NCBI GenBank assembly: GCA_023426225.1
Contig: JAFABD010000160.1
Location: 1-14,975 of the forward strand
Source: Pseudomonadota bacterium
GTDB lineage: Bacteria; Pseudomonadota; Alphaproteobacteria; Sphingomonadales; Sphingomonadaceae
DNA length: 14,975 nucleotides
Direction of reading: 5' to 3'
Below the pieces are notes generated by a model that was given only the letters and a program-made list of their open reading frames with translations, was not told where the DNA came from and ran no database searches. Made by a program: the position numbers and the translations under genes. Numbering within the stretch: position 1 is the first letter of the stretch; each line of letters begins with the position of its first letter. Of this stretch, positions 8,501-13,726 are shown piece after piece.

Positions 8501-9473
8501 TCTCGGTCCACGAGAGTTTACCCGCGTTGGTGAAAGCCTTTTCGGCCGATGCGCGGTCGGCGACCGCCTCGGCGCGCAGGTTCGCAGCCGTCAGACGGGC
8601 GTTGATCCGCAACAGATCGTTCTGATGCTCGATTTTCCCCGACGTCAGGTTGAACATTTTGCCGAGCACGCCCTGCGCATCGGCGAGGCCGTCCGCCCCC
8701 GCCTCGGCGGCCTTGGCGGCTTCCTCGGTCTCCCACAATTTCGCGACGAACGGCGTCAGCACAACGAGCGCGATCGTGATCGCGGTGCCCCATGGACCGA
8801 CGAGGAATCGGCCGACGGTGCCCAGCGCGCCACCCATCTGGGAAATCGCATAAGCGGCCTGGGGAAGCTGCTGCGCAAACGCGATTGCCGCCGACTGGCC
8901 GGACGCCACCTGGACGGCGAAGTCGTTGAACTGCTGGCCCAGCTGCACCATGCCCTGCTGGTGGCTGGCTGCGGACGCGTTGGCGCGCTGTTCGGCCTCG
9001 GTGAGCTGGCGCGTGCTGCTGATCGTCTTGTTGAGCTCGGCCTGGACCGCCTCATAGGTCTGGATCTGCTGGCGCAGCTCCTGCGCGTGCCGTTCCGACG
9101 CCAGCGATGCGACCGCGGCGGCGTCGGCCTCGAGCCTGAGCGCATCGGCATTGGCGCCGGCGGCGCGCGCGGCCGAGGTCATCGCCACCGACAATTCGCG
9201 CTGCGCGATCGCCGCCTGGTCCGCCGCGCTCGCCTGCAGCCGCAGCTGCTCGATCTGCGGGCCAAGGTCGAGCGCGCCCGCCTTGGTGCGCGGCATGTTG
9301 AGCGACGTCGCCGCGAGTTTCTGCACATCGGCAAAGGCCGAAGTGAACGTGTTGCGGATCTCGGCCGAGCTCGACGCCGCCCGCTGTTTCAGCCCGGCAA
9401 AGGCCGCCCCAGCCTCCGACGAGAACTGCTCCGCGCGCAGCTCGAGGCGCGCGACGATGTCGGTCTGCGCCAT
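5559..9473 (-). CDS. Tail length tape measure protein
   Basis: 1304 residues, the longest gene here. ATG at 9473 is preceded by GAGGAG seven bases upstream and lies 10 bases after the preceding stop. Residues 1-180 are Ala/Gln-rich coiled coil (FAGLKQRAASSSAEIRNTFT, LEADAAAVASLASERHAQEL). Residues 178-215 contain the QFNDFAVQVASGQSAAIAFA motif that I associate with prophage tape measure proteins, and residues 219-247 are a hydrophobic membrane-like segment (RFLVGPWGTAITIALVVLTP). Charged helices follow to about 700. Near 860-940 there is a Gly-rich hydrophobic stretch (GGVLSKAIGGTLGKTIGGLA and GGVLGGVLGNVVGGLF). The C-terminus returns to helices that probably contact the tip. Known role of the family: sets tail length, is packed inside the tube wrapped by chaperones, and is delivered into the host envelope on infection. 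Neighbours (chaperones before, tip proteins after) fit exactly. Confidence 0.95.
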   Translation of the reverse strand: MAQTDIVARLELRAEQFSSEAGAAFAGLKQRAASSSAEIRNTFTSAFADVQKLAATSLNMPRTKAGALDLGPQIEQLRLQASAADQAAIAQRELSVAMTSAARAAGANADALRLEADAAAVASLASERHAQELRQQIQTYEAVQAELNKTISSTRQLTEAEQRANASAASHQQGMVQLGQQFNDFAVQVASGQSAAIAFAQQLPQAAYAISQMGGALGTVGRFLVGPWGTAITIALVVLTPFVAKLWETEEAAKAAEAGADGLADAQGVLGKMFNLTSGKIEHQNDLLRINARLTAANLRAEAVADRASAEKAFTNAGKLSWTEMAVGAVSEPFEPIGSGTWKGRRNAENLANIVKNVKGGSLKPEMAVRLAENMSFEGVNVEKSEFLSSLAKLVAAPLKEQAANEIDKSLDTGTLSPMFRREGHKRTRKSADLTPMANSAEEEIARINSEWDEQPKLIDKARIETLKLDHLIEELGRRKPPGFEKLISDAKAAQNAIDAGLIRQIGKAFEEPETLAQRGTRAISELNAEIASLEARKPPNWEALVRQAEATKQIVAAGMNRPMTEYVRQQRESLAVGQLVLQGRDAEAQALQDALRLQQQLGRSLRDDELATVLEIARTQERIQRALEDQRRIVGIYTSAVSNLSNTFAGFLDSMGSKRLEQSFGGLISGFAADIKSLGNNLIVNSVFGGVDRKVEDYVRQITGRRTPAEVLSDQARDAGTALAGATDKSASALDDFTRAVRAASDRLNATGIGEKPKLLGATAPTSGAMGLNGLADTASSLAAKGALSAEKRAEEIVVTGKRPSADRSADRMLRASDALGVAVDGLAENLERNLGIKVPKQITDSLKKSLPTVVQGIGAGSVGGSIFASISGRQADPLASSIGGILGEKGGKALGGVLSKAIGGTLGKTIGGLAGPLGGVLGGVLGNVVGGLFKSQKWSDATVTMNPYGTAVGSTATGNAGSAKQAATGTAASVATGINAVVDKLGAQIKALPAITLGMWDGKYRVADLATTKPLHSKNFGPDVLHDFGDNQQAAIEYAIRYSVSHAVLTGISQASQNILRSGQDLESALQKALMIEAIPRDLKAMLDPLGAAVDDLNRKWIKTVNALKEGGATAEQMAQAEQLYNLQLAQVRNTTESATQTLKDFRKSLQLGSSSPLSLRDQERTALTELSPFLAKIQAGQAVDQDKYREAAQAYLDVERQLYGSTERYFQAFDQIQAATNAAIAAIDNVKPISDPVANPFTQAAVDAAKRTADAVQTGNEMTQDTNALLAQAVELLARVADNDRSADTGFLGTARNFAVR

Positions 9474-9483
9474 CGTCGTCTCC

Positions 9484-10155
9484 TCAGCTCAACGCGCGGA
9501 TCGCCGCGAAAAACTCGGCCGCCAGATCGCCGTCGCTCGCATTGACGATCGGCTCGATCGCGAACGCGTTGCGGTGCGGAACGGCGGGAACCAGCACGAA
9601 GATCGGGATCGTCGCCTGCCCGCGCTGCCAGCCCCGCGCCTGGTCGGCGGCCGTGCGCCGGCGCGTGATCGGTCGGAACCCCTGCCCCCGCCCACCGAGC
9701 GTGCCCTCGGCAACGAGCAGCGATGCGCGCCCGGGCCGATAGACGAACCGCAGGCGTTGGCCCGTGCGCCGTTCCCACTCGCCCGGAGTAAGGTCGCGCG
9801 ATCGTCCGCGCGAACCGGCCGCGGGCAGCGGGATCGCTAGGAACTGGCCCGACTTGCCGCGGATCGATCCCGGCATCGTCCAGAATCGGAACGCGCCCCG
9901 CGTGCGCGCGCCGCCGTTGAGCCAGACGGTGCCGACGGGTGCCCGCGCCGGCCCCGATTTGGGGTAGGCGCTCGATTTCCACGCCCGCCAGAGCCGGCCC
10001 GGCACCGCCGCCTGCGTCCCCGCCTCGAGCCGCTGCTCGAGGCGGCGCGTCACGGTGGCGACCGATTTGGTCGCCGCGCCCAGATAATTCCGGACGAGAC
10101 GATCGCTCGCGCGGTCGATCGCGGCGCCGTCGACGATCAGGCTAATTCTGGTCAT
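9484..10155 (-). CDS. DUF6441-like tail-associated protein
   Basis: 223 residues. I chose the ATG at 10155 (MTRISLIVDG) because GGAG lies seven bases upstream; a further in-frame start upstream would add an Arg/Ser-rich stretch. The gene overlaps the end of the frameshifted T frame by 14 bp. The recognisable block is residues 106-148: LAIPLPAAGSR, then TPGEWERRTGQRLRFVYRPG, then SLLVAEG. It is followed by IFVLVPAVP at 185-193. That series (LAIP - TP.EWE - LRFVYR.G - SLLV - P.F.LVP) is what I know from DUF6441 proteins, found between the chaperones and the tape measure gene of alphaproteobacterial prophages. The family has no assigned biochemical role. By position it is a minor tail or tail-completion component. 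The resemblance is from memory, not a search. Confidence 0.8.
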   Translation of the reverse strand: MTRISLIVDGAAIDRASDRLVRNYLGAATKSVATVTRRLEQRLEAGTQAAVPGRLWRAWKSSAYPKSGPARAPVGTVWLNGGARTRGAFRFWTMPGSIRGKSGQFLAIPLPAAGSRGRSRDLTPGEWERRTGQRLRFVYRPGRASLLVAEGTLGGRGQGFRPITRRRTAADQARGWQRGQATIPIFVLVPAVPHRNAFAIEPIVNASDGDLAAEFFAAIRALS

Positions 10156-11049
10156 CGCGCGGCTCCGCTGCCTCGAGGAGGGCGAACGCATCCATCAACG
10201 CCGCGGGTTGATCGCCCGCGGCGCCCGAACAGGGCAGCATCCGCCCGGTCATCGGCGAGGCGTAGCGGCGGCAGTGGAGGTAGAGATCCACCACCGGCCA
10301 CACCCATGCCGGCAGGATCAGCCGCGGGTTTTCCGCCCAGCGGTGCCCGTCGATTTCCCACCCGCCTTCGATCCGCCGCCCCGTCCGGAACCCTTCTGGG
10401 CTTCGCCGGACACGGACGGCGGCGCGGAGTTTTTTTCCTCGCCGCTCCCGTACTGGAGCGCGAACGCGCGGTTGCCCGCGGCGATCAGCAACAGCGGGTC
10501 GACCCGGCGCAGTGCCGCATCGGCGACCTGGCCGTCGGCGGCCCGCTCGAACGGGATCGGCGTCCCGTCGCCGTCGGTGAGCGTCCATCCGATGCAGAAT
10601 TTGCGGAACGCGACGAGCGGCGCGATCTGGCGGCGGCGCTCGCCGCGCGCAATGACCTCGCGATATTCGGGACCGTGCTCCGCCAGGATGCGGCGGATCT
10701 CGACGAGCTGCTGGCGATCGATAGCGCTCAGCGGGTCCGCCGGGGGCTCACGCCCCGCGGCGAGCGCCTCGGCCTTGTCGGTCTCATAGACGCGCTCGAG
10801 CTCGACCAGCTCGAGCGCGCGACCACGCTCCGGATCGTCGGCGAGCAGGAGGTTGATGTCCGCCTGGATTGCCGCCTGCACCTCGAAATAAAAGACCGGG
10901 CCGGCGCGGTGTTCGCCCGCCAGTTCGGCCTCCATCTGGCCGCGCTCGATCAGGCTGCCCGCGCGCAGCAGGAATACGGGCGCGTCCGGCTTTCCCGCCA
11001 GCCAATCGGGCGTGAACGGGACGGCGGCGGTGGTAGTGGTGAGGATCAT
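10142..11049 (-). CDS. Tail assembly chaperone GT, product of programmed -1 frameshift
   Basis: Predicted fusion of about 302 residues. Translation begins at 11049, reads 207 codons of chaperone G through GSGEEKN, slips back one base on A AAA AAC (10435-10429), and continues from CTC at 10429 for 95 residues to TAG at 10142. The extension begins LRAAVRVRRSPEGFRTG, carries an aromatic core (LPAWVWPVVDLYLHCRRY), and ends ALLEAAEPRDDQN. The T frame has no plausible start: its only upstream ATG is 10588, inside G, and would begin with an Arg-rich shadow peptide. The chaperone pair sits between tube and tape measure genes, as in lambda G/GT. There the T part recruits tube subunits to the tape-measure-bound complex in a fixed G:GT ratio. 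The frameshift is inferred from sequence, strongly supported by phase, heptamer and position. Confidence 0.85.
10318..11049 (-). CDS. Tail assembly chaperone G (unshifted product)
   Basis: 243 residues from ATG 11049. A TTG at 11067 overlapping the tube gene stop is also in frame but has no ribosome site, whereas GGGG lies eight bases before the ATG. Residues 1-60 are a beta-rich start (PFTPDWLAGKPDAPVFLLRA). Residues 60-165 are charged helices (ELVELERVYETDKAEALAAG, IRRILAEHGPEYREVIARGE), and then WTLTDGDGTPIPF and DPLLLIAAGNRAF. After the slippery site the zero-frame tail is a 36-residue low-complexity Ser/Gly/Lys stretch ending GRKTRG, unlike the folded T extension in the other frame. That contrast suggests the zero-frame tail is a by-product of coding constraint from T. 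Known role of the family: binds the tape measure protein during tail assembly and is absent from the mature virion. The protein is not similar enough to lambda gpG for me to claim homology by eye. Confidence 0.85.
   Translation of the reverse strand: MILTTTTAAVPFTPDWLAGKPDAPVFLLRAGSLIERGQMEAELAGEHRAGPVFYFEVQAAIQADINLLLADDPERGRALELVELERVYETDKAEALAAGREPPADPLSAIDRQQLVEIRRILAEHGPEYREVIARGERRRQIAPLVAFRKFCIGWTLTDGDGTPIPFERAADGQVADAALRRVDPLLLIAAGNRAFALQYGSGEEKNSAPPSVSGEAQKGSGRGGGSKAGGKSTGTAGRKTRG
10374..10424 (-). promoter_or_regulatory. GC stem-loop downstream of the slippery heptamer
   Basis: On the transcript the segment 10424-10413 (CGCCGCCGTCCG) can pair with 10387-10374 (CGGACGGGGCGGCG) to give about 12 pairs with a two-base GG bulge, starting four bases after the heptamer. 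An alternative hairpin inside it pairs GTCCGG (10411-10406) with CCGGAC (10388-10383), plus an inner AGCCC/GGGTT stem around AGAA. Only one outer pairing can form at a time. A stimulatory role in frameshifting is inferred; folding was done by eye. Confidence 0.55.
10429..10435 (-). promoter_or_regulatory. Programmed -1 ribosomal frameshift heptamer A AAA AAC
   Basis: The minus strand reads GAG GAA AAA AAC TCC in the zero frame of chaperone G, giving the heptamer A AAA AAC with zero-frame codons AAA and AAC. Re-pairing one base back gives AAA AAA and enters the frame encoding LRAAV and the T domain. Seven consecutive A bases stand out in this GC-rich operon. Efficiency cannot be judged from sequence. 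Confidence 0.85.
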
Positions 11050-11063
11050 CGTCGTCGCCCCGA

Positions 11064-12299
11064 TCAATAGAAACAGAGGATCGCGTCGCCGTCGCGGCCC
11101 GCGCTGTCCCGCCCAGGCGAAAGCGCCTGATAGTTGATGGTCTCGCTGCGCAGCTTGCCGCGCGTGCCCGGCGTCATGTCAGTGGGCTGCGAGGTCGGCA
11201 GCAGCAGCGACCAGCGGTTGCCCTGCGTTGCACCGAACTGCAGCGCCGCCGGCACCTGCGCGTAGGACGCGATCGCGGCGAGCGTGTCGCGCACCGCGAC
11301 CTGCGTCATCAGCGGGTCAACCTGGAGCACCTGGGTACGATCGGTGATCTGGCCCGCACCGAAACCATAGGTGGTGTTCGGATCGTCGGGCGTCTCGATT
11401 TCCCCGCCGTTTTTCAGCGACCATTTCGAGATCGGCAGCGGCTTGCCCGCGATCTGGGCCGCCGGTCCGGCCGCGCTGCCCTGGACGAGCAGCGGCGCCG
11501 AATGGCCCGGGATCACCGCATTGGTCGGCATCGCGGCGTCCGTGCGGCCCAGATAGACGCCGGTGAACGAAAACGTCGCCATCCCCGGCCGCGCCGAGCT
11601 GCCCTCGAAATCGATCGTGCCGCGGCAATTGCCCCAGCGGTGGAGGACGCCGTCCTCATAATAGGCGATCGTCGCCGACGGGTGCATCGAGGCGCGGGTA
11701 GCGGCATCGACGGGCGAGGTCGGGGCATAGGACCAGTTGGCAGGGATCGCGCCCTGATTGCTGGTCGACAGCGCGGCACCATAGCTTTCGGCGAGCGTCG
11801 CGACCTTGGCGGCCGAATAGTCGACGATCAGGGGGCAGCGGCCCGCCGCCGGTGCGCCGGTGAGCATCAGCGGCATGCCGCGATAAGCCTGGGCGGTGGC
11901 GGCGGCGCCGGTGCCCAGCGTCGCGCTGTTGGCGGTGCCGGCGGTCAGCGCCGCGGCGGCGAGCGCCGCCGTGAACAGCGGCATCCATCCGCAGGCGGCG
12001 AGCGCCGCATGGTGCGGCGGCTTGACCGCAGTGGTGTAGGTCGCGCCCAGCCCCGCCCCCTTCAGACGCGCCTTGAACGAGAACGTCGCCGGCTGACCGA
12101 TCACCAGCGGGGCGCCGGCGGCAAACGAACCGTTCGATTCGTTCGACTGTTCGGTTTTGAACGGGCCGTTGAAATCGATGCTGTCCTCCTCATAGGGCAG
12201 CGCATCGGTCAGCGCCGAGGGGGTGGCATAGGTGTCGTCGGCGGACTGCAGCGCGAGCAGCAGCAGCCCGTTGCCGGGGCGGATAACGGGATCGGCCAA
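11064..12299 (-). CDS. Major tail tube protein
   Basis: 411 residues, starting at TTG 12299 with AGGAG seven bases upstream. No ATG offers a better start, and the N-terminus ADPVIRPGNGLLLLALQSAD reads as genuine. The protein is beta-rich and Ala/Gly/Thr-rich, with PYEEDSIDFNGPFKTEQSNE, FSFKARLKGAGLGATYTTAV and PPHHAALAACGWMP in the first part. Later come TIDFEGSSARPGMATFSFTG (a strand pair typical of tube folds), KPLPISKWSLKNGGEIETPD and LRSETINYQALSPGRDSAGR near the end. Order connector - terminator - tube - chaperone is the standard location. The role is to polymerise into the non-contractile tube that conducts DNA. At 411 residues it is longer than lambda gpV, with an Ala-rich central stretch (about 108-140) that may be an inserted surface domain. 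The next gene starts 14 bases after the stop. Confidence 0.88.
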   Translation of the reverse strand: MADPVIRPGNGLLLLALQSADDTYATPSALTDALPYEEDSIDFNGPFKTEQSNESNGSFAAGAPLVIGQPATFSFKARLKGAGLGATYTTAVKPPHHAALAACGWMPLFTAALAAAALTAGTANSATLGTGAAATAQAYRGMPLMLTGAPAAGRCPLIVDYSAAKVATLAESYGAALSTSNQGAIPANWSYAPTSPVDAATRASMHPSATIAYYEDGVLHRWGNCRGTIDFEGSSARPGMATFSFTGVYLGRTDAAMPTNAVIPGHSAPLLVQGSAAGPAAQIAGKPLPISKWSLKNGGEIETPDDPNTTYGFGAGQITDRTQVLQVDPLMTQVAVRDTLAAIASYAQVPAALQFGATQGNRWSLLLPTSQPTDMTPGTRGKLRSETINYQALSPGRDSAGRDGDAILCFY

Positions 12300-12317
12300 T
12301 GGAGGTCTCCTAGGGGG

Positions 12318-12764
12318 TCAGGCCGGCAGCGCCGGGTCGGTGCGGGAGGCGGAAAACTGGAGCGTGAAATCCTGCGCGAAGCTCAGCCGGCGTCGATCGG
12401 CGCCGATCGCCGTCATCATCCGCAGGTCGGCATCCTCGATCAGCTCGATCAGCCCGCCCATCTGGTCGAGCAGCATCATGGCGCGCGTCGCGCGGGCGTG
12501 CAGGTCGATACGTTCGGCGACCGGCGCCTGACCGTCGTCGCGCTCGACATCGCCGTAGACGGTGAGCGTCATCTCGTAGCGGGTGGAGGCGAAATCGCGA
12601 TCGATCACGCGATGTCCGCCGTCCTGGAGGCCGAGCGCGGGACATGCCGACGGCTCGGTCGCCGGCTCGAGCTCGAAAAAGGCCTCGGGCGCGGCGGCGA
12701 CCAGCGCCGCCTCGGCCAAGGCGAGGATCTGCATGCGGAGCGCGATGGCGGCAGCCTCGGCCAT
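12318..12764 (-). CDS. Tail terminator-like protein
   Basis: 148 residues; ATG at 12764 shares its first base (TGATG) with the preceding stop and has GGAG seven bases upstream, so I rejected a start five codons earlier. N-terminal helix EAAAIALRMQILALAEAALV is followed by a beta-rich body: HRVIDRDFASTRYEMTLTVY, then a helix RIDLHARATRAMMLLDQMGG, and ending LSFAQDFTLQFSASRTDPAL. Helix - strand - strand - long helix - strand, at this length and directly before the tube gene, matches gpU/tail-terminator proteins, which cap the tube at the head-proximal end. I recognise the architecture and position, not a specific sequence signature. Alternative: a second connector component. Confidence 0.7.
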   Translation of the reverse strand: MAEAAAIALRMQILALAEAALVAAAPEAFFELEPATEPSACPALGLQDGGHRVIDRDFASTRYEMTLTVYGDVERDDGQAPVAERIDLHARATRAMMLLDQMGGLIELIEDADLRMMTAIGADRRRLSFAQDFTLQFSASRTDPALPA

Positions 12765-13084
12765 CACGCCGCTCCGCAATCGATGACGTCGACCGTCCAG
12801 CGGCCCAGATCGTCACGCGGCGTGACCAGTTCGGGCCGCCAGGTGCGCCCGTTGCACAGGATGCGATCCGTCGTGGCCGGACGGCGCGGCAGATCGACAT
12901 AGCGGATCTCGAACGCCGTTTTTCGCAGCGGGGCGCCGCCGCGCTTGCCGTCGAAATCGGGTGCTGCCTCGCTGGTCCGGGTCGCGCCGAAGCGCGTGCC
13001 GTCGGGGATCCCCGGCCCCACATAGGCGATCGTCACGTCCATCACGGCGTCGATCGTCGCGAGCGAGGTATCCCACAGGCCCAT
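12764..13084 (-). CDS. Head-tail connector / stopper candidate
   Basis: 106 residues, starting one base after the preceding stop (TGA-C-ATG) with no clear ribosome site, consistent with re-initiation. The sequence is beta-rich: TIDAVMDVTIAYVGPG, then TSEAAPDFDGKRGGAPLRKT, AFEIRYVDLP, ILCNGRTWRP and LGRWTVDVIDCGAA. The small beta barrel with a terminal W-T-V-D-V-I strand resembles gpFII-type head completion proteins in size and texture. By position (between small head proteins and the terminator) it probably plugs the portal and joins head to tail. The assignment is positional with weak sequence support. Confidence 0.65.
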   Translation of the reverse strand: MGLWDTSLATIDAVMDVTIAYVGPGIPDGTRFGATRTSEAAPDFDGKRGGAPLRKTAFEIRYVDLPRRPATTDRILCNGRTWRPELVTPRDDLGRWTVDVIDCGAA

Positions 13085-13085
13085 G

Positions 13086-13268
13086 TCAGCGGGTCCGATC
13101 GTCGCGCTTGGGTGCCTCGACCGCATCGGCGATCGCCAGCCCGCGCGCGATCCGGTCCTGGGCAAGCTCGGCCGAGATCTGGTCGGGATCGGTGCCGATC
13201 GCCACGGTCTCGCCGGCGCCGCGATAGGCGCCGCCATTGTCCGCCAGCGGTGCAAGTAGAACAGGCAT
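13086..13268 (-). CDS. Small hypothetical protein (60 aa)
   Basis: 60 residues from ATG 13268, with GGGGAG eight bases upstream; the longer frame upstream crosses a hairpin and reads as shadow. Sequence begins MPVLLAPLADNGGAYRGAGE and includes a short acidic-then-helical part (TDPDQISAELAQDRIARGLA), then a basic tail KRDDRTR. No family recognised. The clean ribosome site, tight spacing to the next gene (one base) and location in the head-tail junction support a real gene. It could be a small head or connector accessory. A short acidic helix with a charged end resembles small head-joining proteins only loosely. Confidence 0.65.
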   Translation of the reverse strand: MPVLLAPLADNGGAYRGAGETVAIGTDPDQISAELAQDRIARGLAIADAVEAPKRDDRTR

Positions 13269-13294
13269 TCGTGTTCTCCCCGGTTGATTGGGGT

Positions 13295-13319
13295 GGCGCC
13301 CGGGGGCGGCCCGGGCGCC
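13295..13319 (-). other. Perfect 10-bp GC stem-loop after the DUF2190 gene
   Basis: GGCGCCCGGG and CCCGGGCGCC are perfect reverse complements separated by five bases, starting eight bases after the DUF2190 stop. The transcript continues into ACCCC with no U tract, so it does not look like a complete intrinsic terminator. It may protect the 3' end of the upstream message or reduce read-through into the smaller downstream genes. Confidence 0.6.
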
Positions 13320-13326
13320 TGAGCGA

Positions 13327-13656
13327 TCAGCTGAAAGCGCCGTTGAGGCGGACGTTCGCCGTCGCATCGCCGTTGGCGGCGGCGCGCGTCGCGACGCCGA
13401 TCAGCGTGTTGTTCGTCGCCACGGTGGTCACGACGCGTGCGGTGTTGTCCCAATAGAGCTTGGCGCCCTGCGTCACCGCACCCGCCGCCTTGGGCAGGTC
13501 GAAACAGCCGACGACGTCGCCCTCGACCGCATCACCGGCCTTGGCCGTGGTGGCGGCGACGGCGAAGATGGCGCCGACGAGCATGCCTGCGCCCGATGCG
13601 ACATCGTAGGGCGCGACAAGGGTCAGCGTGTCGCCACGCTGGGTATAGTTCTTCAT
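13327..13656 (-). CDS. DUF2190 family small head protein
   Basis: 109 residues. The N-terminus MKNYTQRGDTLTLVAPYDVA, followed by SGAGMLVGAIFAVAATTAKA, then GCFDLPKAAGAVTQGAKLYW and LIGVATRAAANGDATANVRL, is the DUF2190 pattern: one compact beta-rich domain. Family members sit directly after the major capsid gene in many siphoviruses, and are thought to decorate or stabilise the capsid or to act near fibres; biochemical knowledge is limited. The length is usual for the family. Stem-loops lie on both sides of the gene (see separate entries), suggesting its expression is set separately from the capsid gene and from the low-copy connector genes. A weak AGGA precedes the ATG. Confidence 0.9.
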   Translation of the reverse strand: MKNYTQRGDTLTLVAPYDVASGAGMLVGAIFAVAATTAKAGDAVEGDVVGCFDLPKAAGAVTQGAKLYWDNTARVVTTVATNNTLIGVATRAAANGDATANVRLNGAFS

Positions 13657-13681
13657 CGGTGGAGATCCTGTGCAGGAGGGT

Positions 13682-13726
13682 CGGGCGGCGCGTTACCCGC
13701 CGCCCGCTTCAGTGGGCAGCGGGCGG
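13682..13726 (-). promoter_or_regulatory. Two mutually exclusive hairpins between capsid and DUF2190 genes
   Basis: On the transcript, segment 1 (CCGCCCGCT, 13726-13718) pairs perfectly with AGCGGGCGG (13708-13700), a nine-pair stem starting directly after the capsid stop. The overlapping CGGGCGGC (13706-13699) also pairs perfectly with GCCGCCCG (13689-13682). The middle arm cannot serve both. There is no U tract. The arrangement resembles a switchable attenuator or an mRNA-stability element; function is inferred. Confidence 0.55.

Noticed and set aside
7485..9545. Long plus-strand frame (686 codons) antisense to the tape measure gene
   Set aside because: Composition is Arg/Leu/Gly/Ala-rich without domains and would overlap the tape measure gene fully; the latter has a ribosome site and family motifs.
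10430..10588. The 148-codon frame starting at 10588 as an independent T gene
   Set aside because: The first 53 residues are an Arg-rich shadow of chaperone G; only the part after the slippery site looks like protein, so a frameshift product is the better reading.
13295..13319. Intrinsic transcription terminator after the DUF2190 gene
   Set aside because: The stem is strong but no U tract follows on the minus strand, and tightly packed genes continue downstream, so I list it only as a stem-loop.
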